Under the pieces are notes generated by a model. That model ran no database searches and had not been told where the DNA came from. It worked only from the letters and a program-made list of their open reading frames with translations. Positions 1 through 6,944 of a stretch of DNA of 9,218 nucleotides are shown in pieces. The position numbers were made by a program, and so were the translations under genes. Source of the stretch: an uncultured Pseudomonadota bacterium (GTDB lineage: Bacteria; Myxococcota_A; UBA9042; CAIXZC01); assembly GCA_937876385.1 (NCBI GenBank), contig CALFHQ010000727.1, positions 1 to 9,218 of the forward strand, in the 5' to 3' direction. The stretch's first letter is position 1. Each line of letters opens with the position of its first letter.

Positions 1-1966
1 GGGAACCCCCCTCACAAAGCTCCTCCCGGTGCACGATTTCATTCTGGAAATCGACAACAAGTCCATCACTCACCGCCCCGACCTCTGGGGCCACCGTGGA
101 ATCGCCCGGGAAATAGCAGCCCTGGTCAAACGCCCCTTCAACTCCTTTGGAATCGACATTCCCCAGGGCTCAAAAGACCTCCTGAAGGTCTCTGTCACCG
201 CACCGGACTTGTGCCCCAGATACACCGCACTGCAATTTGGAAACGTCAAAGTCGCCCAGAGCCCCCTGTGGTTGAAGCTCGCACTGTCCCTCGTGGGAGT
301 GCGTCCCATCAGCAACATCGTGGACATCACGAACTTCGTCATGCTCGACGTGGGAAATCCAACCCACGCCTTTGACGCCCGGTTCGTCAACGGAAGCGAA
401 ATTGTCGTTCGACGGGCCAATCCAAACGAAACCCTCACCACCTTGGACGGCGAAGTTCGTCCCCTCCTCCCCGACGACGTCGTCATCGCCGACGCCAAAC
501 AGGGTGTAGCACTAGGCGGCGTCATGGGTGGCGAAAACAGCGAGATTCGAGACGACACCTTAGACGTCGTGCTTGAATGCGCCGTGTTCGAGCCTTCCAC
601 CATCCGCCGAACGTCCGCACGACTGGGGCTGAGAACCGAAGCATCGGCTCGCTTCGAGAAGGGATTGGATCACCTGTCCCCCCTCCTCGCTGCCACCCTC
701 TTTGCCCGCTTGATGCGAGAACTCCTGCCCGAGTCCACTGTGGACAGCAAGCTCTATGACGTGGCCCAGCCAGACCCGGAACCCACCGTCATCGAACTGA
801 AGCCCGAGTTCATTCGAAACAAACTGGGTGTGCACATCGACGACCCCACCATGAAGGGAATGCTCGAAGGAATCGAATTCGTCGTGGACGACAGCACGGA
901 CACCTGGCGTATCACCGTTCCCACCTTCCGAGCCACCCGAGACGTCACCATTCCCCAGGACATTGTGGAAGAAATCGGACGACTCTTCGGGTACGACAAC
1001 ATCCCCGAAGCCCCCATCATGGCCAAAGTGGAGCCCAAACCCATGGACCCCGCCAAGGCGATGCAGAAGCAGGTGCGCCTGGCCCTCGTGGGACTGTCCT
1101 ACGCCGAAGTGATGAGCTACTCCTTTGACTCGGTGAAGCTCTCCAACACCGTCGGATATGACCTCTCCAAGGCCCTGGAGCTAAGAAATCCCATCTCGGC
1201 GGATATGCCCGTCATGCGGCGGTCGTTGTTCCCCAACATGCTCACCGTGGCCCAGAAAAACAGCCAGCACCGAGACTCCTTCCGAGTATTCGAAGTGGGA
1301 CGCATCTTCGACCACGCCCGCAACCCAGGAGAGATTCCCCACCAGGAACGGCACGTGGCTGGCCTCATCTACGAACGCAAAGGGGACAACATCGAGTTGT
1401 TCCGTCGGGTGAAAGGGCACATCGAGCGCATCCTGAACATGGTGGGCCGCGCCGACGAGAAGCTCGAAGTCTCAGACGAACACACCAAGGACATGCCCTG
1501 GACAGTTCCCGGGAAGACCGTGGAAGTTAAGATCAACGGCCGCTACGCCGGTTGGCTCAGCGTCCTCAATCCCGTGGTGCGAAATGCCCTCAAACTGAAG
1601 GGCAAGTGCGCCATCTTCGAATTGGACCTCGAGGTCCTGGTGGAAGCCGAAGAGCAGATTCGCCTCTTTGAGCCGCTCCCAAAGTTCCCCGCCATCCAGA
1701 ACGACTTGAGCGTCCTGGTGAAGGAAGACGTCTCCTACGAGTCGGTGGAAACGGTGATCTCTCAAACCGGGGGACCACTGCTTTCAAGCACCGAACTGTT
1801 TGCCATCTTCAGAGGAAACCCCATCCCCGAAGGGTGGAAGAGCCTCTCCTTCCATCTGGCCTTTCGAAGTCCGGAACGTACCTTGAAGGATCACGAGGTG
1901 ACCCCCCTGGTGGAGAACATCCTGGAGCGTCTGCAAAAGGAAGTCGGCGGGGAAATCCGCTCCTGA
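1..1966 (+). CDS. pheT: Phenylalanine--tRNA ligase beta subunit, 5' truncated by window edge
   Basis: This is the beta subunit of the alpha2-beta2 phenylalanyl-tRNA synthetase, a cytoplasmic enzyme that charges tRNA-Phe with phenylalanine. The reading frame is open from base 2, so the GTG at 29 is an internal valine and not the start. About 654 residues are visible against roughly 800 in the family, so the N-terminal tRNA-binding (EMAP-like) region lies outside the window. Numbering from the codon at 29, the conserved EID..SITHRPD block is at 7-18. The B3/B4 editing domain covers about 60-215, including RPISNIVDITN (92-102) and GNPTHAFDA (109-117). The B5 domain covers about 258-327, with DIVEEIGRLFGYDNIP (311-326). 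The catalytic-like core follows, and a C-terminal FDX-ACB anticodon-binding domain covers about 548-640 (LPKFPAIQNDLSVLV to RTLKDHEV). TGA stop at 1964. pheS would be expected just upstream. The gene appears intact and of housekeeping type. Confidence 0.97.
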   Translation, partial: GTPLTKLLPVHDFILEIDNKSITHRPDLWGHRGIAREIAALVKRPFNSFGIDIPQGSKDLLKVSVTAPDLCPRYTALQFGNVKVAQSPLWLKLALSLVGVRPISNIVDITNFVMLDVGNPTHAFDARFVNGSEIVVRRANPNETLTTLDGEVRPLLPDDVVIADAKQGVALGGVMGGENSEIRDDTLDVVLECAVFEPSTIRRTSARLGLRTEASARFEKGLDHLSPLLAATLFARLMRELLPESTVDSKLYDVAQPDPEPTVIELKPEFIRNKLGVHIDDPTMKGMLEGIEFVVDDSTDTWRITVPTFRATRDVTIPQDIVEEIGRLFGYDNIPEAPIMAKVEPKPMDPAKAMQKQVRLALVGLSYAEVMSYSFDSVKLSNTVGYDLSKALELRNPISADMPVMRRSLFPNMLTVAQKNSQHRDSFRVFEVGRIFDHARNPGEIPHQERHVAGLIYERKGDNIELFRRVKGHIERILNMVGRADEKLEVSDEHTKDMPWTVPGKTVEVKINGRYAGWLSVLNPVVRNALKLKGKCAIFELDLEVLVEAEEQIRLFEPLPKFPAIQNDLSVLVKEDVSYESVETVISQTGGPLLSSTELFAIFRGNPIPEGWKSLSFHLAFRSPERTLKDHEVTPLVENILERLQKEVGGEIRS

Positions 1967-1976
1967 ACATTGTGTC

Positions 1977-1997
1977 TTGTTGATTCACAATCAACAA
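1977..1997. promoter_or_regulatory. Perfect 9-bp inverted repeat between pheT and the glycosyltransferase gene
   Basis: The arms TTGTTGATT (1977-1985) and AATCAACAA (1989-1997) are exact reverse complements around a CAC centre. It begins 10 bp after the pheT stop and ends 11 bp before the Shine-Dalgarno sequence of the next gene. The stem is AT-rich and no T-tract follows (the next bases are CCCTAAC), so it does not look like an intrinsic terminator. It could be an operator for a dimeric repressor, or an RNA hairpin separating pheT from the downstream genes. The dyad itself is seen directly; its role is inferred. Confidence 0.55.
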
Positions 1998-2008
1998 CCC
2001 TAACTGAT

Positions 2009-2023
2009 GGGAGAATAACCTTG
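2009..2023 (+). promoter_or_regulatory. Shine-Dalgarno and TTG start that set the glycosyltransferase N-terminus
   Basis: GGGAG at 2009-2013 is followed by a 7-nt spacer and TTG at 2021. The longer in-frame start at 1970 (also TTG) has no purine-rich site, would translate through the palindrome, and would add 17 residues unlike a glycosyltransferase N-terminus. The 2021 start leads directly into a short beta-strand (DILLVSKP), as expected for a GT-B fold. Confidence 0.7.
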
Positions 2024-3154
2024 TCGCCAAATCCCGACATTCTGCTGGTCAGCAAGCCCATCGTTCCTCCCTGGAACGACAGCGGGAAGAACCTCGTTCG
2101 AGACCTCGCTGCCCACGCCGGCCACTACCAGTACAGAGTGCTGGCGACTCCGGGAACCACCCCTCCGGGACCCAACGCCATCGCCGAACCTCTCTACTCA
2201 AACGCCGGTCGCTTCGCGCCTGCCGTTGCCAACCAGTTGGCCGTTGTGCGTCGGCTGCTCATGGGAAAGCGCGCTCCGTTGACGCACTTCTTCTTTGCGC
2301 CAAACCCCCTGACTTCCACGGTGATGCGACTGCTCAAACCGGCCCTCATGGGGTCTGCGACTGTGCACACCGTGACCAGTCGTCCCAAATCCTACGACGG
2401 GGTGAAGTGGCTCCTTTTTGCAGACAAGGTCGTGGTGCTCTCCAAACACACCGCCTCCATGTTTCGAAACGCCGGGGTGGAGGACATCATAGTCATCCCT
2501 CCGTCTGTTCCTATCACCCCTCGAATCGAGCCGGAGCGAAAATCCGCCATTCTTTCCACCCTCAACCTTCCTGAAGACAAGCCCCTGGTGCTCTTTGCCG
2601 GGGATTACTCCTTTGGAACCGCACATCACCGGATGCTCCAGGCCCTCCCTCGAATTCTCGCAGACACCGATTGCCACATGGTCTTCGCTGTTCGCACCAA
2701 AACCGAGGAATCCAGAGGACAAGAGGAATCCATCAAGCAAACGGTCTCGGCCGCGGGCTGGGACAACCGGGTTTCTTTCCACAACGAAATCGACGACATG
2801 GAAGCCCTCGCCGCTGCCGTCACTTTGAACGTTCTGCCGGCAGACACCCTGTACGCCAAAATGGACTTCCCCCTGGTGCTGCTTGAGTCCATGCGAGAGG
2901 AAGTTCCGGTGGTAGTAAGTGACCACGGTCCCCTCCCGGAGTTGGTGGAGGGCGGGGGGGGAATGGTAGCTCCGCTGGAAACCTCCGGAGCCTTGGAAGA
3001 GCGTGTGTGCGAACTGTTGCAGTCCCCCGACAAGCGCCTTGAAATGGGCAAGCTGGCAAGACAAACCGTTCTCCAGCGGTTCCACCCGAAGGTCATGGCC
3101 ATGGCCTATGAATTGCTTTACGACGAACTGCTGGGCGCAGGAGACAAACGATGA
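2021..3154 (+). CDS. GT-B glycosyltransferase, GT4 (group 1) like
   Basis: A 377-residue protein, a typical length for a GT4-type enzyme that transfers a sugar from a nucleotide donor to a lipid or glycan acceptor at the cytoplasmic side. The N-terminal Rossmann-like domain opens with DILLVSKPIVPPWNDSGKNL (6-25). The C-terminal donor domain starts near 187 with PLVLFAGDYSFGTAHHRML. The donor-site motif is MDFPLVLLESM (281-291), followed by VPVVVSDHGPLPELVEGGGG (295-314). In the usual E-x7-E motif the second Glu is present (E289) but the position of the first is Met281, a substitution also seen in some GT4-like subfamilies as I recall them. There is no signal peptide or membrane segment. The gene lies 54 bp after pheT, and its TGA overlaps the next ATG (ATGA, 3151-3154), so it is probably translationally coupled to the methyltransferase. 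An eight-G run at 2954-2961 encodes part of the Gly stretch. The sugar and acceptor cannot be read from the sequence. Confidence 0.85.
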   Translation: MSPNPDILLVSKPIVPPWNDSGKNLVRDLAAHAGHYQYRVLATPGTTPPGPNAIAEPLYSNAGRFAPAVANQLAVVRRLLMGKRAPLTHFFFAPNPLTSTVMRLLKPALMGSATVHTVTSRPKSYDGVKWLLFADKVVVLSKHTASMFRNAGVEDIIVIPPSVPITPRIEPERKSAILSTLNLPEDKPLVLFAGDYSFGTAHHRMLQALPRILADTDCHMVFAVRTKTEESRGQEESIKQTVSAAGWDNRVSFHNEIDDMEALAAAVTLNVLPADTLYAKMDFPLVLLESMREEVPVVVSDHGPLPELVEGGGGMVAPLETSGALEERVCELLQSPDKRLEMGKLARQTVLQRFHPKVMAMAYELLYDELLGAGDKR

Positions 3155-3864
3155 AACGAAAAGAGAACATCAAGTACTACGACACCTTCGCCGGCTGGTA
3201 CGAGAACGAGCGGCACAAGCGATACCATAGCTTCCTGGATACCAGCGAAGTGGCCCTCGCACAGCCGTTTTGCGAGAACCAGTCTGTCCTCGAAGTGGGG
3301 GCCGGCACGGGACTCGTCATGAAACGTCTCGAGGAATTCTCTCGGGAAGTCACCGGCATCGATATCTCTCTGGGGATGGTGCGAAAGGCCCATGAGAGAA
3401 ACCTGGACGTCGCGCAGGCTTCAGCCACCGCCCTCCCCTTCCCGGACAAGACCTTTGATTGCGTTGTGTCCTTTAAGGTACTGGCGCACATCGAAGCCAT
3501 CCGAGAGACCCTGGCAGAGTGTGCTCGAGTGACCCGACCAGGGGGCCACATGGTCCTCGAATTCTACAACAAGCACTCCATCCGGTCCCTCGTCAAAGCC
3601 CTGAAGCCAGCCCACAACGTCGCCTCGGACACCACAGACGACCAGGTCTACACTCGCTTCGACTCCTTAGAAGACATTCGCAGCTACCTCCCCGCAGATT
3701 GCCGAGTCAAAGAAGTGGCCGGTATCCGCTGCCTGGCACCCACCTACCACTTCTACAACGCACCCTACTTAGGAGCCGTCACCGAACGCATCGAGCGCGC
3801 AGTGCAGCGAACCCCACTGGGTAGAATCGGTGGCTTCCTGGTTGTCGTCATAGAGCGGACGTAA
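3151..3864 (+). CDS. Class I SAM-dependent methyltransferase (Methyltransf_11 type)
   Basis: A 237-residue soluble protein with the standard order of class I methyltransferase motifs. Motif I is VLEVGAGTG (46-54), the SAM-binding glycine loop. The acidic end of strand 2 is VTGIDIS (67-73), where D71 would bind the ribose hydroxyls. The region ATALPFPDKTFDCVVS (92-107) matches motif II. RPGGHMVLEFYN (129-140) is motif III. The C-terminal third (TYHFYNAPYLGAVTERIERA) probably forms the substrate cap. ATG at 3151 overlaps the upstream stop, with GGAGA a few bases upstream. Pairing with a glycosyltransferase suggests methylation of a sugar, lipid or small molecule made by the same unit, but ubiquinone/menaquinone-type and tRNA methyltransferases share this fold, so the substrate is unknown. 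The TAA at 3862-3864 abuts the stop of the convergent gene with no spacer. Confidence 0.85.
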   Translation: MKRKENIKYYDTFAGWYENERHKRYHSFLDTSEVALAQPFCENQSVLEVGAGTGLVMKRLEEFSREVTGIDISLGMVRKAHERNLDVAQASATALPFPDKTFDCVVSFKVLAHIEAIRETLAECARVTRPGGHMVLEFYNKHSIRSLVKALKPAHNVASDTTDDQVYTRFDSLEDIRSYLPADCRVKEVAGIRCLAPTYHFYNAPYLGAVTERIERAVQRTPLGRIGGFLVVVIERT

Positions 3865-4626
3865 CTAGAATTTCAAGGTGTAGCGAACCAAAGTGGTGCC
3901 TCCAACCGGCGGGGTGAAGGTCATACGACCGAGCTTGAACACCAGGCAGTGACGCAGCTTCATGTCTTCGATAGTGCTCTTTGCGATGTTCCCCTTGTGA
4001 ATCCGACCGTCCTGGGACACCTCGAATTCGAGAGTCACCTCACCAGCAAGCGCAACGCCTCGCTCACGAGCCGACTTGGCGCAGGCAAAGAACTCCGGCT
4101 GCTTCATCATGAACTCCTTCTTGAAGGTACCCATGTCCAACGTCCCTTCTCCCGAGACTTCCAGCGAGTCCAGGTTCATGGATCGTCGAAACAGCTCCTT
4201 GGTGTGGCCCTCTTTGGGGGGCACAACCCGCTTGCTGGCCATGCGCGCCTGGAGTTGCGCCCCAGCCTTCGCAATTTGTGCGTTGGTAGGTCCCTTCGCC
4301 GTCGGCAACTCCTTCACCTCTGCAACCTCCGGAGCCGACTCAACGACATCGGTGGCCACTTCCAACTTCTCTGCCACAACCGCATCCGGGGCCACGTTCA
4401 TCTCGCCGTGGGCCGCAATTCCGGCGGTGTTCTGAGTCTCATCAGGGGCCTGCCCTTGCTTCTCAGACTTCTCCGTGGTCTGCAGCTCCTCTGGAGTCTC
4501 TCGGTTTGCCACCCGGACGTACGTCAAAGCCGCCACTCCAACGATGACCAACACGGCCACCAACGCCGGAACCGCCATGCTGCTGCTTTTCTTGTATCGA
4601 CTAAGCTTCGTCCTATGTTCCGTCAT
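3865..4626 (-). CDS. Single-pass membrane protein with AgmX/PglI-like (TonB-like) C-terminal domain
   Basis: A 253-residue protein. It has a basic cytoplasmic N-terminus (TEHRTKLSRYKKSSS), one transmembrane helix at about 17-38 (AVPALVAVLVIVGVAALTYV), a low-complexity Glu/Ala/Thr/Val-rich linker at about 42-140, and a compact C-terminal domain at about 165-253. That domain has the pattern of the AgmX/PglI C-terminal family of deltaproteobacteria: two cysteines (C182 in FFACAKS, C227 in LRHCLVF) flanking GEVTLEFEVSQDGRIHKG, then FTPPVGGTTLVRYTLKF at the extreme C-terminus. The cysteines could form a disulfide outside the cytoplasm. Architecture resembles TonB-like proteins that reach through the periplasm, but no ExbB/ExbD partner is visible. 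The ATG at 4626 was chosen over the TTG at 4632 because GGGAGGG (4640-4634) sits 7 nt before it. It lies 38 bp behind rtcB on the same strand. The function is not established. Confidence 0.75.
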   Translation of the reverse strand: MTEHRTKLSRYKKSSSMAVPALVAVLVIVGVAALTYVRVANRETPEELQTTEKSEKQGQAPDETQNTAGIAAHGEMNVAPDAVVAEKLEVATDVVESAPEVAEVKELPTAKGPTNAQIAKAGAQLQARMASKRVVPPKEGHTKELFRRSMNLDSLEVSGEGTLDMGTFKKEFMMKQPEFFACAKSARERGVALAGEVTLEFEVSQDGRIHKGNIAKSTIEDMKLRHCLVFKLGRMTFTPPVGGTTLVRYTLKF

Positions 4627-4628
4627 TA

Positions 4629-4653
4629 GCAAACCCTCCCATGGGCAAACCCT
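4629..4653 (-). repeat. Short direct repeat in the rtcB to AgmX-like intergenic gap
   Basis: On the minus strand AGGGTTTGC occurs twice, at 4653-4645 and 4637-4629, with starts 16 bp apart. The downstream copy overlaps the Shine-Dalgarno sequence and the bases just before the ATG at 4626. A CCCATGGG palindrome (4638-4645) lies between the copies. It may be a small duplication or a binding site controlling translation of the last gene. The repeat is visible; its function is unknown. Confidence 0.4.
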
Positions 4654-4664
4654 ATCATCTCACT

Positions 4665-6101
4665 TTACCCTTTCACAACCCCCAACGGCCTCAGACGGAC
4701 CACCGGAATTGCCAAACCGGCATTCTCGGCTACTCGAATCACCTCTGCAACATCTTTGTATGCTCCAGAGAACTCCTCCCGTAGGGTCGATTCTCCCGCC
4801 GCACGCACCACAATTCCCTGGTGGGCCAGCTCGTCCGCAATGCGGCGACCCTGGGTCACTCGAAGAGCCTGTTTGCGCCCCATAACCCGGCCGGCACCGT
4901 GAGCACAGCTTCCAAAGGAGTCCTTCAGCGCTTTGGGTCCCCCCACCGCCACATAGGAATATCGCCCCATGTCCCCGGGGATGAGAACCGGAGTCCCCAT
5001 CTTACTGTAGTCAACGGGAACCAACGGATGCCCCGCAGGCAACGCCCGGGTCGCCCCCTTTCGATGCACACAAAGCGCCTTAGGCTTCCCGTCCACCTCG
5101 TGGGTTTCGATTTTGGCGATGTTGTGGGCCACATCGTAGACCAGCGTAAGACCCAGGTTGTGCGCCGAATCCTTGAAGATACGCTCCATCGCCCCTCGCA
5201 CCAAATGGGTGATCATCTGCCGGTTGGCAAACGCGAAGTTGGCGCTACAGGCCATGGCTTGAAGGTAGAGTTTTCCCTCTTTGGAACGCAAAGGAGCACA
5301 CACAAGCTGCTGGTCCGGCAGCGGGATCTTGAATCTTGCGCCAGCCCGCTGGAGCTGCTGAATGGACTCGGCGCAAACCTGGTACCCAAACCCCCTCGAA
5401 CCCGTGTGGATAGAGATGGTCACGGTGTTGTAGTCAAGCCCCATCATCGCCGCGAATTCGGGATGAAGAACCTGGTCCACCACCCCAACCTCCACAAAGT
5501 GATTCCCTGATCCCAAAGTCCCCATCTGCCGCCTGCCACGCTCCGTGGGGCGAGGGCCGATGGCCCTGAAGTCGGCCCCGGGAAGGGTTCCCGAATCCTC
5601 CGTGTGGAGCAAGTCTCCATCGGTGCCGTAGCCCCTCTTCACCGCCCACCTAGCGCCAGTGAGACACACCTCCTCCATCTCTTCGTCGGTGAGGGTCAAC
5701 TCCTTTCGACGGGAACCCAACCCACTGGGCACCGAGGCAAAGAGGGTGTTCACGATGTGCTCCATTTGAGCCCGAACGTCATCAAGAGGAAGGTCGGAAC
5801 GAAGAATCCTCACCCCGCAGTTGATGTCGTACCCTACCCCTCCGGGGGACACGACTCCCGTGTTCATGTCAAAAGCCGCTACCCCGCCAATGGGAAATCC
5901 GTACCCCCAATGAATGTCCGGCATGGCCAGAGAGGCGCCGACGATTCCCGGCAACGATGCCACGTTGCGTACCTGCTCAAGACAAGGGTCGGAAGCAATG
6001 TCCTGGAACAGGTTTCGGTCTGCAAAGACCCTCCCCTCCACGTTCATGTCCCCGGTTCTGGGGATTCGCACGGTGCTCTCGTTAATTCGCTCGACCTTCA
6101 T
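4665..6101 (-). CDS. rtcB: RNA-splicing/repair ligase RtcB
   Basis: A 478-residue GTP- and Mn2+-dependent RNA ligase that joins a 2',3'-cyclic phosphate (or 3'-phosphate) end to a 5'-OH end, used in RNA repair and, in archaea and animals, tRNA splicing. All expected active-site residues are visible: C95 in GYDINCGVR, H201 in LGSGNHFVEV, H232 in IHTGSRG, H326 in YDVAHNIAK as metal ligands, and H401 in SCAHGAGR as the histidine that becomes guanylylated. The N-terminal signature MPDIHWGYGFPIGGVAAFD (60-78) and the C-terminal YKDVAEV are also typical. Length is normal and no frame break is seen. The ATG at 6101 has AAGGGGA shortly upstream. It starts 16 bp after the archease stop, so ligase and activator are almost certainly co-transcribed. 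No RtcA cyclase or RtcR regulator is present in the window. Confidence 0.97.
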   Translation of the reverse strand: MKVERINESTVRIPRTGDMNVEGRVFADRNLFQDIASDPCLEQVRNVASLPGIVGASLAMPDIHWGYGFPIGGVAAFDMNTGVVSPGGVGYDINCGVRILRSDLPLDDVRAQMEHIVNTLFASVPSGLGSRRKELTLTDEEMEEVCLTGARWAVKRGYGTDGDLLHTEDSGTLPGADFRAIGPRPTERGRRQMGTLGSGNHFVEVGVVDQVLHPEFAAMMGLDYNTVTISIHTGSRGFGYQVCAESIQQLQRAGARFKIPLPDQQLVCAPLRSKEGKLYLQAMACSANFAFANRQMITHLVRGAMERIFKDSAHNLGLTLVYDVAHNIAKIETHEVDGKPKALCVHRKGATRALPAGHPLVPVDYSKMGTPVLIPGDMGRYSYVAVGGPKALKDSFGSCAHGAGRVMGRKQALRVTQGRRIADELAHQGIVVRAAGESTLREEFSGAYKDVAEVIRVAENAGLAIPVVRLRPLGVVKG

Positions 6102-6117
6102 TCCGTTCCCCTTGCCA

Positions 6118-6531
6118 TCAAGTATCCAACACTACCACAGCAGACCAGCCATCCTCGGTGCAACTCACCTTCAACCCATGATACGTCGCGGCCTTAACCA
6201 CATTTGCCCTCGGAGATTCCCCGCAGGACTTCCCGTGGAGGACACCGGTCGCAACCCAGGCACCATCCTCCCCAACCACTTCCGCAACACATCGGTGGAA
6301 AAATGCACACTCGGTTTCTTGAAGGAAAATCGTCTCGTTCAAGAGGTCAACCAGGAGGTTCTCGGCACTCCCGGGGCCCAGCGTGAAGGCCCGGGTCACA
6401 ACGTCTTCGTCGGTCGTCGGCTGCTGCAAATAGTGAAGGGCGCCGACGGCTTCCTGCAGAAACTCCTTGAAGGAGTGTCCCGAAATTCGGAGGGCCACGT
6501 CGGCCGTGTGAGACTCAATGCGAAAGGGCAT
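6118..6531 (-). CDS. Archease, RtcB activator protein
   Basis: A 137-residue protein of the archease family, which binds a divalent metal and helps RtcB complete its guanylylation and turn over. Diagnostic features are HTADVALRISG (8-18) near the N-terminus with the metal-ligand Asp (D11), the central helix ENLLVDLLNETIFL (57-70), VVKAATYHGLKV (111-122), and the C-terminal GWSAVVVLDT, whose Asp (D136) is the expected second metal ligand next to the C-terminus. The block that often reads ALFDxM after the first helix here reads ALHYLQQ (31-37), a mild departure. Length agrees with the family (about 135-150). The start ATG shares one base with the TGA of the upstream zinc-ribbon gene (TGATG), indicating coupled translation, and rtcB follows after 16 bp. 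This is a textbook archease-rtcB pairing. Confidence 0.93.
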   Translation of the reverse strand: MPFRIESHTADVALRISGHSFKEFLQEAVGALHYLQQPTTDEDVVTRAFTLGPGSAENLLVDLLNETIFLQETECAFFHRCVAEVVGEDGAWVATGVLHGKSCGESPRANVVKAATYHGLKVSCTEDGWSAVVVLDT

Positions 6532-6944
6532 CAGACCTTCTTGAAACCCACCACTTGATACCCCTTTCGCTCCACAGTCTTGGCAGCTCGAAGGAGCTTT
6601 GCCTTGGGGTCATCCAGTTTGGCAGCGATGGCTTCCAGTTTGGGGAACTCCCCCTTATCAAGCCAGATGGCGCCGCACCCGGTGCACAGGTCGATAAGGA
6701 GGTTTTCCTGGGGAACGTACGGAATCTCCACCCAGGCACCGCTGCATTTCGGGCACTTCAAGTCGGTCTTGCGAGCCAAATCGAGGTCCATCACGAGGTC
6801 CGGAACATCGACGGCCAACTCGAAATACTCGGCCACTTCTCCGTGGTCAAAGAGGATGCCGTGACAACTCGAGCAGAAGTCCACCTCCACCCCTTCCGTT
6901 GTCCCCATGCCGGCCAATTCGCCACCACATTTCACGCACTTCAT
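6531..6944 (-). CDS. Protein with two TFIIB-type zinc ribbons
   Basis: A 137-residue cytoplasmic protein made of two similar zinc-ribbon modules of the zf-TFIIB type. Module 1 has C3/C6 (MKCVKCGGEL) and C24/C27 (FCSSCHGILFDHGEV). Module 2 has C64/C67 (LKCPKCSGAW) and C87/C90 (LCTGCGAIWLDKGEF). Each second knuckle is followed by the typical G-x-[WF]-[LF]-D-x-GE pattern, so all eight zinc ligands are intact. The C-terminus (101-137) is a Lys-rich helix ending in GYQVVGFKKV, which could contact nucleic acid or a partner. The ATG overlaps the TPR gene stop (ATGA, 6941-6944) and the TGA overlaps the archease start by 1 bp, so it is embedded in the RtcB operon. Zinc ribbons of this type are widespread and mostly uncharacterised in bacteria. 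An RNA-binding or adaptor role is inferred from context only. Confidence 0.85.
   Translation of the reverse strand: MKCVKCGGELAGMGTTEGVEVDFCSSCHGILFDHGEVAEYFELAVDVPDLVMDLDLARKTDLKCPKCSGAWVEIPYVPQENLLIDLCTGCGAIWLDKGEFPKLEAIAAKLDDPKAKLLRAAKTVERKGYQVVGFKKV

Noticed and set aside
1966..2000. Palindrome at 1977-1997 as an intrinsic terminator for pheT
   Set aside because: The stem is AT-rich and no T-tract follows on either strand.
2198..3085. Open frame of 295 codons on the minus strand, opposite the glycosyltransferase
   Set aside because: It lies wholly antisense to a gene with clear GT-B motifs, and its translation is His/Gly/Arg-rich with no recognisable domain. It is a consequence of GC-rich codon structure.
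3949..4629. Open frame of 226 codons on the plus strand, opposite the AgmX-like gene
   Set aside because: Its product is Leu/Arg/His-rich low-complexity sequence. The minus-strand frame has a TM helix, a family-like C-terminal domain and a good ribosome site.
4640..4700. A separate promoter for the AgmX-like gene
   Set aside because: On the minus strand only weak hexamers such as TTGTGA and GATAGG are present, with non-ideal spacing, so co-transcription with rtcB is the simpler reading.
4821..6197. Two long plus-strand frames opposite rtcB (4821-5510 and 5604-6197)
   Set aside because: Both are antisense to an intact RtcB with all catalytic residues, and neither shows a domain or a convincing ribosome site.
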